A stretch of DNA of 64,000 bases from JANYGA01 sp031420415 (GTDB lineage Bacteria > Vulcanimicrobiota > Vulcanimicrobiia > Vulcanimicrobiales > Vulcanimicrobiaceae), in NCBI GenBank assembly GCA_031420415.1, contig JANOMT010000025.1, positions 1-64,000 of the forward strand, read 5' to 3'. How positions within the stretch are numbered: the first letter of the stretch is position 1; each line of letters begins with the position of its first letter. A program made the translations under genes and the position numbers. The notes beneath the pieces are model-generated. The model had not been told where the DNA came from. It searched no databases and saw only the letters and a program-made list of their open reading frames with translations. Positions 53,379 to 63,048 of this stretch are shown one piece after another.

Positions 53379-53899
53379 CGGTTGGCGCGGACGCGTTTTT
53401 CGCAGCTCTCACAAAAATGTGAGAGCTTGTTATCGGTATCGTAAATCGAGTTCGAGAAATACATCGCACACCGTGCGTTAAAACAGTGCTTGAGCCCGAA
53501 GACGTGCCCGAGATCGTGTACCGACTCTTTAAGGATGCGTTGGAAAACCAGATTCGTATCGCCACGTTCGCCGTAAAATTCACCGCGCAAGCGGTGCGAA
53601 GAGACGATCGCGACGCGGTGTTCTTCGCTCGCGTCGCCAAAGATAAATTGATGCGACGTTTTGTAGAGATCGAAATCCGTGACGGCGAGCCGGACACCAT
53701 CGACGGGCGGAACGATCGCGGCTACGCGGGTAACGAGCGTATTGAGGAACATCTGTTTGCGAACGCCGTTGAGCGCCGTGGTCGGAACGCGCAAGACACG
53801 CTCCACGATACACGTGAAAAGAAACCGTTCCTCAAGGCATAAAGCGAGCCGTTCCAACAACGGGACGTCTACCGCATTGATCGGCACGATGCTGATCAT
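53375..53899 (-). CDS. Archaemetzincin-type metalloprotease with HDxxH variant
   Basis: A 174-residue zinc peptidase from ATG 53899 (MISIVPINAVDVPLLERLAL). Frames reaching further upstream lie antisense to acpS and are rejected. The core reads ILKESVHDLGHVFGLKHCFN, then ARCAMYFSNSIYDTDNKLSH, FCESCEKRV. This is the archaemetzincin signature (HExxHxxGxxHC ... CxM ... CxxC) with its second zinc-binding Cys set complete, except that the catalytic Glu is Asp (HDLGH). Length matches AmzA. Substrates are unknown for the family. The gene overlaps the stop of the convergent DJ-1-like gene. Confidence 0.85.
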   Translation of the reverse strand: MISIVPINAVDVPLLERLALCLEERFLFTCIVERVLRVPTTALNGVRKQMFLNTLVTRVAAIVPPVDGVRLAVTDFDLYKTSHQFIFGDASEEHRVAIVSSHRLRGEFYGERGDTNLVFQRILKESVHDLGHVFGLKHCFNARCAMYFSNSIYDTDNKLSHFCESCEKRVRANR

Positions 53900-53965
53900 C
53901 CCCACGCGGAGGTAGTACGATTCGCGCGACTTGGGAACCTGTGTACCGATCGCGAACCCCGCGTC

Positions 53966-54343
53966 ATGATCGTCGGTATCGGGCTCGATCTCGCCGAGGT
54001 GGCGCGCTATCGTTTCGAAGGCGAGCGCCTCGCATGGTTCGCGCGCAAAGTCTACACGCCCGAAGAGATGGCGTATGCGATGCGCAAGCGTAACTGGCCC
54101 GAACGATTGGCGGGATTTTTCGCCGCAAAAGAAGCGGCGCGTAAGGCCTTCGGCCATGCGATTCCTTGGAGCAAAGTCGGCGTGACACACGAGCGGAGCG
54201 GGAAACCAACGCTCGTCTTTCTCGAAAAATATGCAGAACTACCCGCGAGTCGTGAGGTGACGCGCATCCATCTCACGATCACGCATACGGCGACGATGGC
54301 GTCGGCCGTCGTGATTCTCGAAAACGATCGCGTCGCTTCGTGA
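53966..54343 (+). CDS. acpS: Holo-[acyl-carrier-protein] synthase
   Basis: A 125-residue AcpS that transfers 4'-phosphopantetheine from CoA to ACP for fatty-acid synthesis. Motifs are MIVGIGLDLAEVARYRFE (metal Asp), ERLAGFFAAKEAARKAFG (metal Glu and catalytic Lys), SKVGVTHERSGKPTL and IHLTITHTATMASAVVI. The length is typical. It is 19 bases upstream of the nnr gene, on the same strand, a frequent acpS-nnr pairing. Confidence 0.95.
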   Translation: MIVGIGLDLAEVARYRFEGERLAWFARKVYTPEEMAYAMRKRNWPERLAGFFAAKEAARKAFGHAIPWSKVGVTHERSGKPTLVFLEKYAELPASREVTRIHLTITHTATMASAVVILENDRVAS

Positions 54344-54362
54344 TGGTGCGTGTTGGTCGGCG

Positions 54363-55895
54363 ATGGATGCAGCGATGCGCGTCGTAACTGCAGCGCAGAT
54401 GCGTGCGGCCGATGCAGCAGCGGTCGTACGCATTGGCGATGTCGCGCTGATGCATGCGGCGGGTGCTGCGATTGCAGAGGCGATCGTGGCGCTCGCGAAT
54501 GACGTCCACTCCGGCACGACGTTGCGACGCATCGTTGCATTTGCGGGGCGCGGCAATAACGGTGGCGATGCGTATGCCGCGCTTGCCGTGCTCGATCCGG
54601 CGATCGAGCGCATCGTCTACGCGGAACCGACGTCGCGGGCGAGCGACGGTCGTCGCGATGCGGAGATACGTGCCGCCGCGGCGGGTGTCGTGACGCGACC
54701 GTTTCCGACGTCCGTCGAGGATGCCATCGCGGCACTCGCTCGAAGCGATATCGCTCTCGATGCGATGCTCGGCGTCGGCGCTCGCGCGGAGCCAAACGCC
54801 GCGTATGCGCGTGTGATCGATGCGCTCGCGACGCACCCGTGCGTACTCGCGATCGACGTGCCGACGGGTGTCGAAGCGACGACGGGGGCGGTCGCGACAC
54901 ATGCGGTCCGCGCGCACGTTACGATCGCACTCGGAGCAGCGAAGCTCGGCCTCTTGCTCGAGCCGGCGCGTGCATACGTTGGGAAGCTCTCGGTTGGCGA
55001 TCTCGGGATCGACCGCGAACTCGATGCACTCGATGCGCTCGATGGCATGCGCTTTGCCGCGCTCGACGACGCGGAGCTTCTCGCGTTGGTTCCAACGCGT
55101 GATGATGACTCGGATAAGCGTCGGTCGGGTGCGCCGCTCGTGATTGCGGGTTCGCGCCAATTCCCCGGGGCCGCCGTGCTCTGCGCACGCGGTGCCGCGC
55201 GCGCGGGGGCGGGTTACGTGACGGTCGCAACGAGCGAAGCGAATACGCCGACATTGCGCGCGCATCTCGTCGAAGAGATCGTGGTCGGCTACGATCCGGG
55301 TGACATCGCAGGCACGATCGACGCGCTGATCGATCTCACGAAGCGCTCGAACGCCGTCGCGATCGGGCCGGGCCTCGGGCTCTCCGAGCGTACGGGCGAG
55401 ATCGTGCGCGGCTTCATCGCACGGTGCGAGCGACCGTTCGTTGCCGATGCGAGCGCCCTCTTCCATCTCGCCAAACACCTCGATCTCTTGCGCGGAAAAG
55501 CGTGCGTCCTCACGCCGCATGCGGGCGAGTTTGCGCGACTCTCGGGCGGAGGCACGCTCGAACCCGGCACGCGCGTCGCGCGCCTGCGCGCGTTCGTCGC
55601 GCGCACCGGGATCACGACACTGCTCAAGGGCAGCGCGACCCTCGTCGACGACGGTACGACGATGCACGTCAATACGACGGGAACGAACGCGCTCGCGACC
55701 GCGGGCACGGGCGACGTGCTCTCGGGCATTATCGCGACGCTCCTAGCACAGGGCCTCGCACCCGTCGATGCGGCGCGCGCGGGCGCGTACTGGCACGGCC
55801 TCGCGGGCCGCCAAGCCGCGCGCGAGCGACGCATCGGCGTCGTCGCGGGTGACGTTCACGAATGCCTCGGTCGCGCGCTACCACATGTTCGGTAA
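54363..55895 (+). CDS. nnr: Bifunctional NAD(P)H-hydrate epimerase / ADP-dependent dehydratase
   Basis: A 510-residue enzyme that repairs hydrated NAD(P)H. The N-terminal epimerase (residues 1-215) has VVTAAQMRAADAAAV, FAGRGNNGGDAYAALAVL and VLAIDVPTGVEATTG. The C-terminal kinase-like dehydratase (about 235-505) has PLVIAGSRQFPGAAVLCARG, AIGPGLGLSERTG, VLTPHAGEFARLSG, LLKGSATLVDDGTTMHVNTT and TAGTGDVLSGIIATLLAQG (catalytic Asp). The ATG at 54363 is used; ATG 54375 (MRVVTAAQM) is a possible alternative. Both domains look intact. It follows acpS in an apparent operon. Confidence 0.94.
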   Translation: MDAAMRVVTAAQMRAADAAAVVRIGDVALMHAAGAAIAEAIVALANDVHSGTTLRRIVAFAGRGNNGGDAYAALAVLDPAIERIVYAEPTSRASDGRRDAEIRAAAAGVVTRPFPTSVEDAIAALARSDIALDAMLGVGARAEPNAAYARVIDALATHPCVLAIDVPTGVEATTGAVATHAVRAHVTIALGAAKLGLLLEPARAYVGKLSVGDLGIDRELDALDALDGMRFAALDDAELLALVPTRDDDSDKRRSGAPLVIAGSRQFPGAAVLCARGAARAGAGYVTVATSEANTPTLRAHLVEEIVVGYDPGDIAGTIDALIDLTKRSNAVAIGPGLGLSERTGEIVRGFIARCERPFVADASALFHLAKHLDLLRGKACVLTPHAGEFARLSGGGTLEPGTRVARLRAFVARTGITTLLKGSATLVDDGTTMHVNTTGTNALATAGTGDVLSGIIATLLAQGLAPVDAARAGAYWHGLAGRQAARERRIGVVAGDVHECLGRALPHVR

Positions 55896-55911
55896 CGCGC
55901 GACCGCGCAGA

Positions 55912-57159
55912 TTACACGCTCGCGAAGACCTTCGTACTCACGCGCGCACGATCGAGCGCCTGCGAGAGATCGGCGATGAGGTCGGGGGCATCTTCGATGC
56001 CGACCGAGAGCCGCACGAGATCCTGACCGATGCCAAGCGCTATCTTCTGTTCGGGCGGCACGCTGCCGTGGGTCATCGTCCACGGACTGCAGACGAGCGA
56101 TTCCACGCCGCCGAGCGAGGTTGCGAGATTGAAAAGTTCGGTCGATTTCGCAAACGCGAGCGCCGCATCGGCTCCCGCCCGATGGCGGAACGAAACGATG
56201 CCGCCGAAGCCACGCATCTGTTTCTTCGCGAGCTCGTGGTGCTGGTGCGAGGCGAGGCCCGGGTAGTACACCACCGAAACATCATCGCGCGATTCGAGGA
56301 ACGCGGCGACCGCATGCGCGTTGCGTTCGTGCTCGCGCATGCGCAACGCGAGGGTCTTCGAGCCGCGAATCACGAGATAGGCATCCCACGGCCCCGGCAC
56401 CGCACCGACGGCATTCTGTTGGTAGGCGAACTGCTGATGCAGATCGGCGTCGTTGGTCATGACGACGCCGCCGATAACATCGCTATGTCCGCCGAGGTAC
56501 TTCGTGGTGGAATGCATCACGACATCGGCGCCGAGAGCGAGTGGATTCTGCCAATACGGCGTCGCGAACGTGTTATCGACGGCGACGATTTGCCCCGGAC
56601 GCTTGAGCGCGGCGATCGCCGCGATATCGATGATCTTGAGCAACGGGTTGGTCGGCGTCTCGACCCAGATCAACTTCGTATTGTCTCGAATCGCCGCGCG
56701 CGTTTCTTCGAGATCGCACATTTCGACGAACGTCGTCGTGATGCCGTAACGCGGAAAGACGTTTGCGAAGAGGCGATGCGTCCCGCCGTAGAGATCTTTC
56801 GTCGCGACGATGTGATCGCCCGCGCGCAAGAAGCTAAACGACGCCCCGTTTGCCGCCGCCATTCCCGAGCCATACGCAACGGCAAATTTCGCGCTTTCGA
56901 GATCGGCGAGTTGCGCTTCGAGGGCCGAGCGGGTCGGATTTCCCGAGCGCGAATAATCGAAGCCCTTGTGCACGCCGACGGCATCTTGCGTGAACGTCGC
57001 GGTCTGGTAGACGGGCACGATCGTCGCGCCGGTCGTACGGTCCGGGTCCTGCCCCGTGCGAATCGCTCGCGTTGCGAAACCACGGGTAGCCACAGCAGCC
57101 TCGGGCGCACCTTCGGTGCGCGAGTTCGGCTGCGGGTGGCCGAAAGCATCATTCGGCAT
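55912..57159 (-). CDS. metB: Cys/Met metabolism PLP-dependent enzyme (cystathionine gamma-synthase/lyase type)
   Basis: A 415-residue fold-type I PLP enzyme. Landmarks are ATRGFATRAIRTGQDPDRTT, TIVPVYQTATFTQDAVG, FDYSRSGNPTRSALEAQLAD, AYGSGMAAANGASFSFLRAG, WVETPTNPLLKIIDIAAI, VDNTFATPYWQNPLALGADV and the PLP lysine in VMHSTTKYLGGHSDVIGG, followed by SLGGVESLVCSPWTMTHGSV. Synthase (MetB) and gamma-lyase (MccB) cannot be separated by sequence reading alone; the gene symbol is a best guess. No other met genes are adjacent. It has a Pro-rich N-terminal extension of about 25 residues. Convergent with nnr. Confidence 0.88.
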   Translation of the reverse strand: MPNDAFGHPQPNSRTEGAPEAAVATRGFATRAIRTGQDPDRTTGATIVPVYQTATFTQDAVGVHKGFDYSRSGNPTRSALEAQLADLESAKFAVAYGSGMAAANGASFSFLRAGDHIVATKDLYGGTHRLFANVFPRYGITTTFVEMCDLEETRAAIRDNTKLIWVETPTNPLLKIIDIAAIAALKRPGQIVAVDNTFATPYWQNPLALGADVVMHSTTKYLGGHSDVIGGVVMTNDADLHQQFAYQQNAVGAVPGPWDAYLVIRGSKTLALRMREHERNAHAVAAFLESRDDVSVVYYPGLASHQHHELAKKQMRGFGGIVSFRHRAGADAALAFAKSTELFNLATSLGGVESLVCSPWTMTHGSVPPEQKIALGIGQDLVRLSVGIEDAPDLIADLSQALDRARVSTKVFASV

Positions 57160-57336
57160 GAGTTACACTCCACAGTACTTCGATTTTCTAGGAAAAACGC
57201 GGGGCCCTAAGAGATCCACGCGATTCAGGCCACTACGCGATATTTCTGTAGCGAACCTTTGCAAGAACGCCGTCTTCGGCCCGATGTCCTGCACATTTTC
57301 ATATCGCGAAGGATGCGCCGTCGCGCGACGCCCAGC
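57160..57336. other. Short intergenic gap upstream of the MetB-type gene
   Basis: About 180 bases between the A2M stop and the MetB-type start, both on the minus strand. It should carry the MetB-type promoter; no riboswitch fold (SAM or T-box) is apparent. Confidence 0.3.
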
Positions 57337-60300
57337 TTAACGAATCGTGAGCGTCCCAGCGGCTGTGCGACCGAAATCTTCGGGCGCATCGCGCACGTGC
57401 ACGTCGCCCGCCGGCCATACGAACGTGCCCGGTGTAACGGAACGCACGAGATAGTGCACCGCGTAGACGCCCGCTTCGAGATGATGCGCGAATGCGAGCA
57501 CGCGATCGCGATAGATCGCTTGGTAATCGATCTCCCAATTATCGGATGCCGCGGCCGTCGCCGCGTTCGAGGTAAGAAACGATGCGTCGACGGCTTCGAA
57601 GCCCGCCGGCAACGGATCGGTGACGATCGCATCCGCAAGCGGGTGATCTGTCGTGATACGATCTTCGATTTCGTAAACGCGGCCCGCGTCGAGTGCGAGG
57701 GGCCCACTCGGCGCGGCGAGCCCGAAGTGCGCGAGTTCGGAGGTCTCGTTCGGCGCACGCACGATGCGTTCGAAACGAATTCCCGCGTACCGGCCGGCAT
57801 GTTCGCCACGTACACCGTAGCGATACGCGACGACGTAGTGCAACGTACCCGTACCTCCTTTCGCGAGTGCGACATCGCTGTGCCCATGTGGCAACCGCGC
57901 CATCGGAATCGTTTGCGTGACGGGCTGGCTCGCGAAACCGCGGAACGCCGCAGATACATCGACCTGTCCGACGCGTGCCGTCGCGCTGAAATTCGGCGGC
58001 GATGATTCCAGCATCGCGTAGGCAACGACGGAGTCCATCGCTTCCGCCGTATCGCTCGGACTAGGCCACGCGCCATCGCGGCCGCGTCGTGCGAGTAAGG
58101 CGCGGAACGCGGTATCGACGAGCGTCGCATCGGCGTGCGCATCGACGAGCATGCCGACGAGTTGCGCTTGCCCCGCCGTCGCGGTTTCGATCGACGAGCC
58201 CGGAATATTCACGGCCGCCGCACGAGCGGTGAGCCCGACGCGTTCGAGAAGCTTCGCACGCAGCGCCGCCCCCGCGGAGCGCCACGTCGGCAGGCGTAGC
58301 AGATGACGTGCGAGTTCGATTTGCTCGTAATACGAGAAACGATCGCGTAGCGCGTAGATGTCGGCGAGATGATCGTCGCGGATGTCGCCAAGGAGTCCGA
58401 GCGTCTCGAGCGCTTCGAGCCGAACTTGCGCTCGAGGCACCTCGGATGTACCCGCGTCGGCAGTCGGATCGTTCAGTCGTGAATGAAGGAAGACCCGGAC
58501 GGCCGCGAGATCTGGATCGACGTTCTCACCCGCCACCTTCGCACGCGCGAGAGCGATGGCGCAAAACGCGCTCGAATACGTATCCGCATTGCGCGCACCG
58601 GGCCACGGCGCATAGCCGCCACCGGGTAACGCGAGCGCGCGCAGCGCATCGAGATCGATCGCGAGATGCTTCTGCAACGCCGCGATCTGCGTGGTGCGCG
58701 CGTAACGGCGTTCGAGCAGCAGGGCATCCGCCGCGACGGCGATCCGACTCGCAATCGAGGAAGCGAAGGGATAGGCGTCACCCTCGAGCGTCACCCGGAC
58801 CGCTTCTTGCGTTTGCGTCAAGAGAGAACTCGCAAGCGTGATCTCGAGTCCGCCGAGATCGGTCGGCACACCCGCATCGACGACGAGCGGAACCTGCGTG
58901 CGATCCGTCGTGGTCCCGACCTGCACCACGCTCTCGAGCGTGTCGATCGTCCGGATCTCCAGCGGCACCGAGAATGCGTCGCGCAGCGCGCCGAGCTTCG
59001 TCGCAAACTTTACGTGCGACGCACGCGTTCCCGTCGCGCGAATCTCGAACCGAAAGGCTTGCGTGAGGCGATCGATCGGCGCTTCGAGCGTCGTCGCTTG
59101 CGGCGACGGCCCAGGCGAAAAAACGAGATCGCCCTCGAGGGTGGCGGCGATCGATGCGATGCCCTTCGCAAGCGTCGTATCGGTCACCGAGAGTCCGCCG
59201 CGAATGACGTCGCCCGGTCGCACGAATTGCGGGAGGATCGCGTTCGTGACGAGCGGTTTCGTCGCCACGAACGTCGCCTCGCCGTTTCCGAATCGTGCGT
59301 CGGCGCTAAAGGCCATCGCCATAACGCGCCACGTCGTGAGATCGTCTGGGACACGAAACGACACCGTCGCATCGCCGCTGGCATCGGTTACGATCTTGGC
59401 ATCGTAAAACGCGATCGGTTTGAATTCCGTGCGAACGCGCGTTCCCGCAGCGCCGCGTTCGAAGCCGCCACCATAGCCGAAGCCTTTTTCAAGAGGTGCT
59501 GCGGGCGATACGAGTTTAACATCGGCGCGATTATCGGCAAAGCGTGTCGAAATCGGTTGCTGTGCGTAGACGGTCTTCACGAGATCGGGAAAACGGTAGC
59601 CGCTCAGTTGCAAGATCGCGTCGTTGACGACGGCAAGCGCGAGTTCGGTCCGCACGCCGCGACCCGCTCGATCGGCGACGTGAACTGTGATGTGCTGCAT
59701 CACTTGAGGCTCCGCGCGCGTAATTTGCGGCTTCACCGTCACGCGCAGATATTTGGCATCGAGGGCGACGTCGAAGGGCGCCATGCCGATGCGCGAGAGC
59801 ATATCGAGCCCGCGCGGCACACCTTTTTCGAGCGGCGCGCCGCGACGCACGAGCACGGCTTCCACCGCGGCATTGGGCAGCATCTCGGGTGTTACTGTGA
59901 AGCGCACTTGCGGTGCGGAACCCGAGACCGGAAGCACCTTGCGATAGATCACGCCGTGACGAACGACGGCCAAGAGCAACTCCGCTTGCGGATACGGTGA
60001 TTGCACGAGCACGGTCGCGGTATCGCCCGGTGCGTACCTCGACTTATCGAGATTGAGTGTTAAGGCGTTGGTCGCACCGGGGAGCCACGCAGCATCGCCC
60101 GAACCGCTCACCCACACATCGGTATCGGTCGCCGAGATTTCGTTTGACGCGTCGACGAAATTCGCGCGAATACGATACGAGCCCGCATCGGGCGGCGTGA
60201 GCGTGACCTTTTGGGCTTGGCCCGCCGAGCGAAGGTCGACCGATGCGACGTCGCGATAGTGGACGGCGTTCTTCGGCGTCTCGCTACCTTCGATGAGTTG

Positions 60301-63048
60301 CGTCGCACTCGCATAGGACCGCGCTTGAAGCACGACGCGAACGTGTCGGCCTTCGAGTGCTTTGCCCTCGGGATCGGTCACGATCACTGCGACCTCGTGT
60401 GCCTTGCCCGCCGTGCCGACGAATTCCGAGCGTACCCCGATCAGCTCCCCCGTCGGTAAAGCCGTGAATGATTTCGAATCGCTCACACTGAGGTTCGAGA
60501 CGTCGGTCGTTTGCGCGTCGATGCGATAGGTCGCCGGATAGGGAAGGTCGTTCGGAACCGTCACGCGCTGCGCGCTCTTGCCATCGGATCCGATCTTGGA
60601 ATCGGCTTGGAGCACCTCGCTCGAAAGCGTCGGCTCTTCGTCGGGATACGACCACATGCGTCCGAAGGCGAACCCATCGTGCCCCGGCGGCACGAAATAG
60701 GCGCGCGTCCGCGTGACGTCGACGCGCGCATTGCCGCCGTCGACCGTCGCCCCGAAGAGATACGTGCTCGTCCACGTCGCGTCGACCGTTTGCCCAGGCG
60801 TCGCGTATGCGCGATCGATCGCGAGCGTGACTTTGAAATTCGGCGGCTTAAATTCGGCGACACGAAACGAGCCCTCGAGTGCTTCGCCGTTGGGCGCCGA
60901 AGCTTGGACCGTGTAGTACCCCACTTCGGCCCGCCGCTCGAGCGGAATCGCGAGTGTGAACGCACCGAATGCGTCGAGCGATCGTTCGCCAAGCTTGGTG
61001 ACGGCGCCACTTGGTGCGGTGATCGCAACGCGATACGCCGCAGCCCGACCGCGCGCGAGAACGCCGTTGGTATCGAAATAGCTCACGCCCGTAAAGTACG
61101 CCGTTTCCCCCGGCTGATACAGATTGCGATCGGAGGCGATCGTTCCGTGCGCGATCGGCGCACCCGCCGACCATCCGGCATAGACGCCAAACTGATATGC
61201 GCCGCTACTCTCATTCGTCCGCACGAACGCCCAGTCGTTTTCGACGCGCGCGATGACGAGGAGTTGCGGTGCGCGATCGGCCGCGAGGCTCGTTACGTTA
61301 CACCGCGCGAAGGCGCGCCCGTCGAGATCGAGCGTTCCGCGCGCGTCGGTGACGCCCGTGGCGCACGTCTGCACCGACGTCGTTTTCGCATCGCCCGTGG
61401 GATAGATCGCGATGCGCGCGCCCGCGATCGGCGTGCCGTCGGAGAGACGATGCGCGCGCACGAGCCCACCCCCGGGAAACCACTGCGCGAAGATGCCGAT
61501 ATTCGTGAGCTGCACCGCGCCCACGATGCTCTTCTGGGCGATCGCGCGCTCGCCGTCGTTATCGACATACGCATTCGTTTCGGCGCCGATCCCGTAGAGC
61601 AGCAAGCCACTGCGCGCGCCGAGCTTGGCACGAAGCGGTATCGTCGCGGGCACGGCACGATCGCGTGAGGGTGCAGAAACGGGCGACCACGTTGCGAGCG
61701 TCCCGAGCCGCTTTTCGAGTGCGGCGAAATCGGTCGGATCGAAGCGCACCACATCTTCCGGCGTGAGCGTTCGGAACGTCTCGCGATACCGACCGTCGCG
61801 CACGTTGGTCGTCGTGATATCGAGGGCGAGATCGTTCGATGACGGAAAGATCGAAAATCCCGCGGGCGCCCAGATATCGCCCGCGAGCGGCCCCGTATCG
61901 AACGACGCGTTCGTCGCCGCACCGAGCGTCTGACCATACGTATCCCGCAATTCGCCTGCAATCGCGATCGTGTAATGCGTGCGCGGCCGAAGCGCGTAGG
62001 GGTTGAGCGTAACCGTCGCGTCGCCATTCGTAACGTGGACGAGTGTCGTGCCCCGCGCGGGCGCGGGATCGATCGAGATCGCCTTGGCCGCGGAATTGGC
62101 GTCGAGACCGTTCGTAAACGTCAGGCTCGGCGTGCCGCTCGCGAATCGTCCGCTCGCCCCAACCGCATCGGGCAGACCCGAACCCACGACGTTGGCGAGC
62201 GCGAGCGGATGATAGGTTTGAAAGTGCCCGACGACGCCCGTCTTCATCGGGAGATTACCGCGCGTCGTCACGAGCCCGGGCGCGATTTCGAAGCGATACG
62301 TTCGAGCGCGATCGAGTGCGCGTTCGGGCGTGAGCGCGTACGAAAACGACTCGGGCGAATCGCTCCCGGGCGCGACGCCGATAACGCTCGGCGATGGTGA
62401 TGGCTGCGGCTTGCGCACGAGCGCAATCGTAGGCTTCCTCGGCTCGGCGTCGTCGACGATACGCGCGTGCGCGACGAGCGCCTGCGGATCGAGTTCCGCA
62501 CTCGACGTAACGACGATCGTCGGCGAGAGATCGGTCGTGATCGTGGCGTTCGACCCGACCGTGAGATTGCTCGTGAGCGCGACTTCGCCGGTATCGAACG
62601 TCCACGTGAAGTCGGCATCGAGTGCATGGCCGTGCAGATCGCCGAGTCCTTTGCCGAGCGTGACGCGGACACGCGTCGCCGGCGGGATCGGTGCATCGGC
62701 TTGAAAGCCGACCATACGCGGCGTGAGAAACGTAAAGCGACCCGGTAATGCGGGCGCGATCGTGAAGAACCCGAGCGCCCGCGTGCGATCGGGCGCTTCG
62801 AGGCTTTCGAGCGGGATCACGTCGTCGCGGAAGATGATGCGAATTTGCGATCCGGCTTTGGCGGTATCGTTCGGTCCGTATGACGCGATCCACGAAGGCC
62901 GCACTTCTTTTGGAACGGCGTCGACCGCCGCGAGCCGCACGGGCAGCGCGGTCGGGGACGTCGTTTCGGTCGGGGGTTTTTGCGCGCAGGCACCCACCGA
63001 AAAAGCGAGCAATGTCAAAACGACACGACGCCAAACCGAAAACCGCAT
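57337..63048 (-). CDS. Bacterial alpha-2-macroglobulin lipoprotein without thioester
   Basis: A 1903-residue envelope protein. I place the start at ATG 63048 (strong SD GGGAGG, 6-base spacing), which gives a lipoprotein leader MRFSVWRRVVLTLLAFSVGAC with Cys21. A chain of MG-like beta domains includes the Ig-like start IRIIFRDDVIPLE and FQADAPIPPATRVRVTLG. The middle macroglobulin blocks include APIAHGTIASDRNLYQPGET, FKPPNFKVTLAIDRAYATPG, FVDASNEISATDTDVWVSGS, IAFYDAKIVTDASGDATVSF and TTWRVMAMAFSADARFGNGE. The TED domain reads VTLEGDAYPFASSIASRIAV where thioester A2Ms have YPYGCVEQ, so the thioester Cys-Gln is absent. It is divergent from pbpC, its usual partner in proteobacteria. It probably traps attacking proteases. 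Confidence 0.92.
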   Translation of the reverse strand: MRFSVWRRVVLTLLAFSVGACAQKPPTETTSPTALPVRLAAVDAVPKEVRPSWIASYGPNDTAKAGSQIRIIFRDDVIPLESLEAPDRTRALGFFTIAPALPGRFTFLTPRMVGFQADAPIPPATRVRVTLGKGLGDLHGHALDADFTWTFDTGEVALTSNLTVGSNATITTDLSPTIVVTSSAELDPQALVAHARIVDDAEPRKPTIALVRKPQPSPSPSVIGVAPGSDSPESFSYALTPERALDRARTYRFEIAPGLVTTRGNLPMKTGVVGHFQTYHPLALANVVGSGLPDAVGASGRFASGTPSLTFTNGLDANSAAKAISIDPAPARGTTLVHVTNGDATVTLNPYALRPRTHYTIAIAGELRDTYGQTLGAATNASFDTGPLAGDIWAPAGFSIFPSSNDLALDITTTNVRDGRYRETFRTLTPEDVVRFDPTDFAALEKRLGTLATWSPVSAPSRDRAVPATIPLRAKLGARSGLLLYGIGAETNAYVDNDGERAIAQKSIVGAVQLTNIGIFAQWFPGGGLVRAHRLSDGTPIAGARIAIYPTGDAKTTSVQTCATGVTDARGTLDLDGRAFARCNVTSLAADRAPQLLVIARVENDWAFVRTNESSGAYQFGVYAGWSAGAPIAHGTIASDRNLYQPGETAYFTGVSYFDTNGVLARGRAAAYRVAITAPSGAVTKLGERSLDAFGAFTLAIPLERRAEVGYYTVQASAPNGEALEGSFRVAEFKPPNFKVTLAIDRAYATPGQTVDATWTSTYLFGATVDGGNARVDVTRTRAYFVPPGHDGFAFGRMWSYPDEEPTLSSEVLQADSKIGSDGKSAQRVTVPNDLPYPATYRIDAQTTDVSNLSVSDSKSFTALPTGELIGVRSEFVGTAGKAHEVAVIVTDPEGKALEGRHVRVVLQARSYASATQLIEGSETPKNAVHYRDVASVDLRSAGQAQKVTLTPPDAGSYRIRANFVDASNEISATDTDVWVSGSGDAAWLPGATNALTLNLDKSRYAPGDTATVLVQSPYPQAELLLAVVRHGVIYRKVLPVSGSAPQVRFTVTPEMLPNAAVEAVLVRRGAPLEKGVPRGLDMLSRIGMAPFDVALDAKYLRVTVKPQITRAEPQVMQHITVHVADRAGRGVRTELALAVVNDAILQLSGYRFPDLVKTVYAQQPISTRFADNRADVKLVSPAAPLEKGFGYGGGFERGAAGTRVRTEFKPIAFYDAKIVTDASGDATVSFRVPDDLTTWRVMAMAFSADARFGNGEATFVATKPLVTNAILPQFVRPGDVIRGGLSVTDTTLAKGIASIAATLEGDLVFSPGPSPQATTLEAPIDRLTQAFRFEIRATGTRASHVKFATKLGALRDAFSVPLEIRTIDTLESVVQVGTTTDRTQVPLVVDAGVPTDLGGLEITLASSLLTQTQEAVRVTLEGDAYPFASSIASRIAVAADALLLERRYARTTQIAALQKHLAIDLDALRALALPGGGYAPWPGARNADTYSSAFCAIALARAKVAGENVDPDLAAVRVFLHSRLNDPTADAGTSEVPRAQVRLEALETLGLLGDIRDDHLADIYALRDRFSYYEQIELARHLLRLPTWRSAGAALRAKLLERVGLTARAAAVNIPGSSIETATAGQAQLVGMLVDAHADATLVDTAFRALLARRGRDGAWPSPSDTAEAMDSVVAYAMLESSPPNFSATARVGQVDVSAAFRGFASQPVTQTIPMARLPHGHSDVALAKGGTGTLHYVVAYRYGVRGEHAGRYAGIRFERIVRAPNETSELAHFGLAAPSGPLALDAGRVYEIEDRITTDHPLADAIVTDPLPAGFEAVDASFLTSNAATAAASDNWEIDYQAIYRDRVLAFAHHLEAGVYAVHYLVRSVTPGTFVWPAGDVHVRDAPEDFGRTAAGTLTIR

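Noticed and set aside
54279..55667. A 462-residue minus-strand frame opposite nnr
   Set aside because: Antisense shadow; nnr carries all catalytic motifs of both repair enzymes.
55768..57210. A 480-residue plus-strand frame opposite the MetB-type gene
   Set aside because: Antisense shadow of a clear PLP enzyme with the Schiff-base lysine.
58666..60000. A 444-residue plus-strand frame inside alpha-2-macroglobulin
   Set aside because: Low-complexity Arg/His-rich antisense of a long conserved gene.
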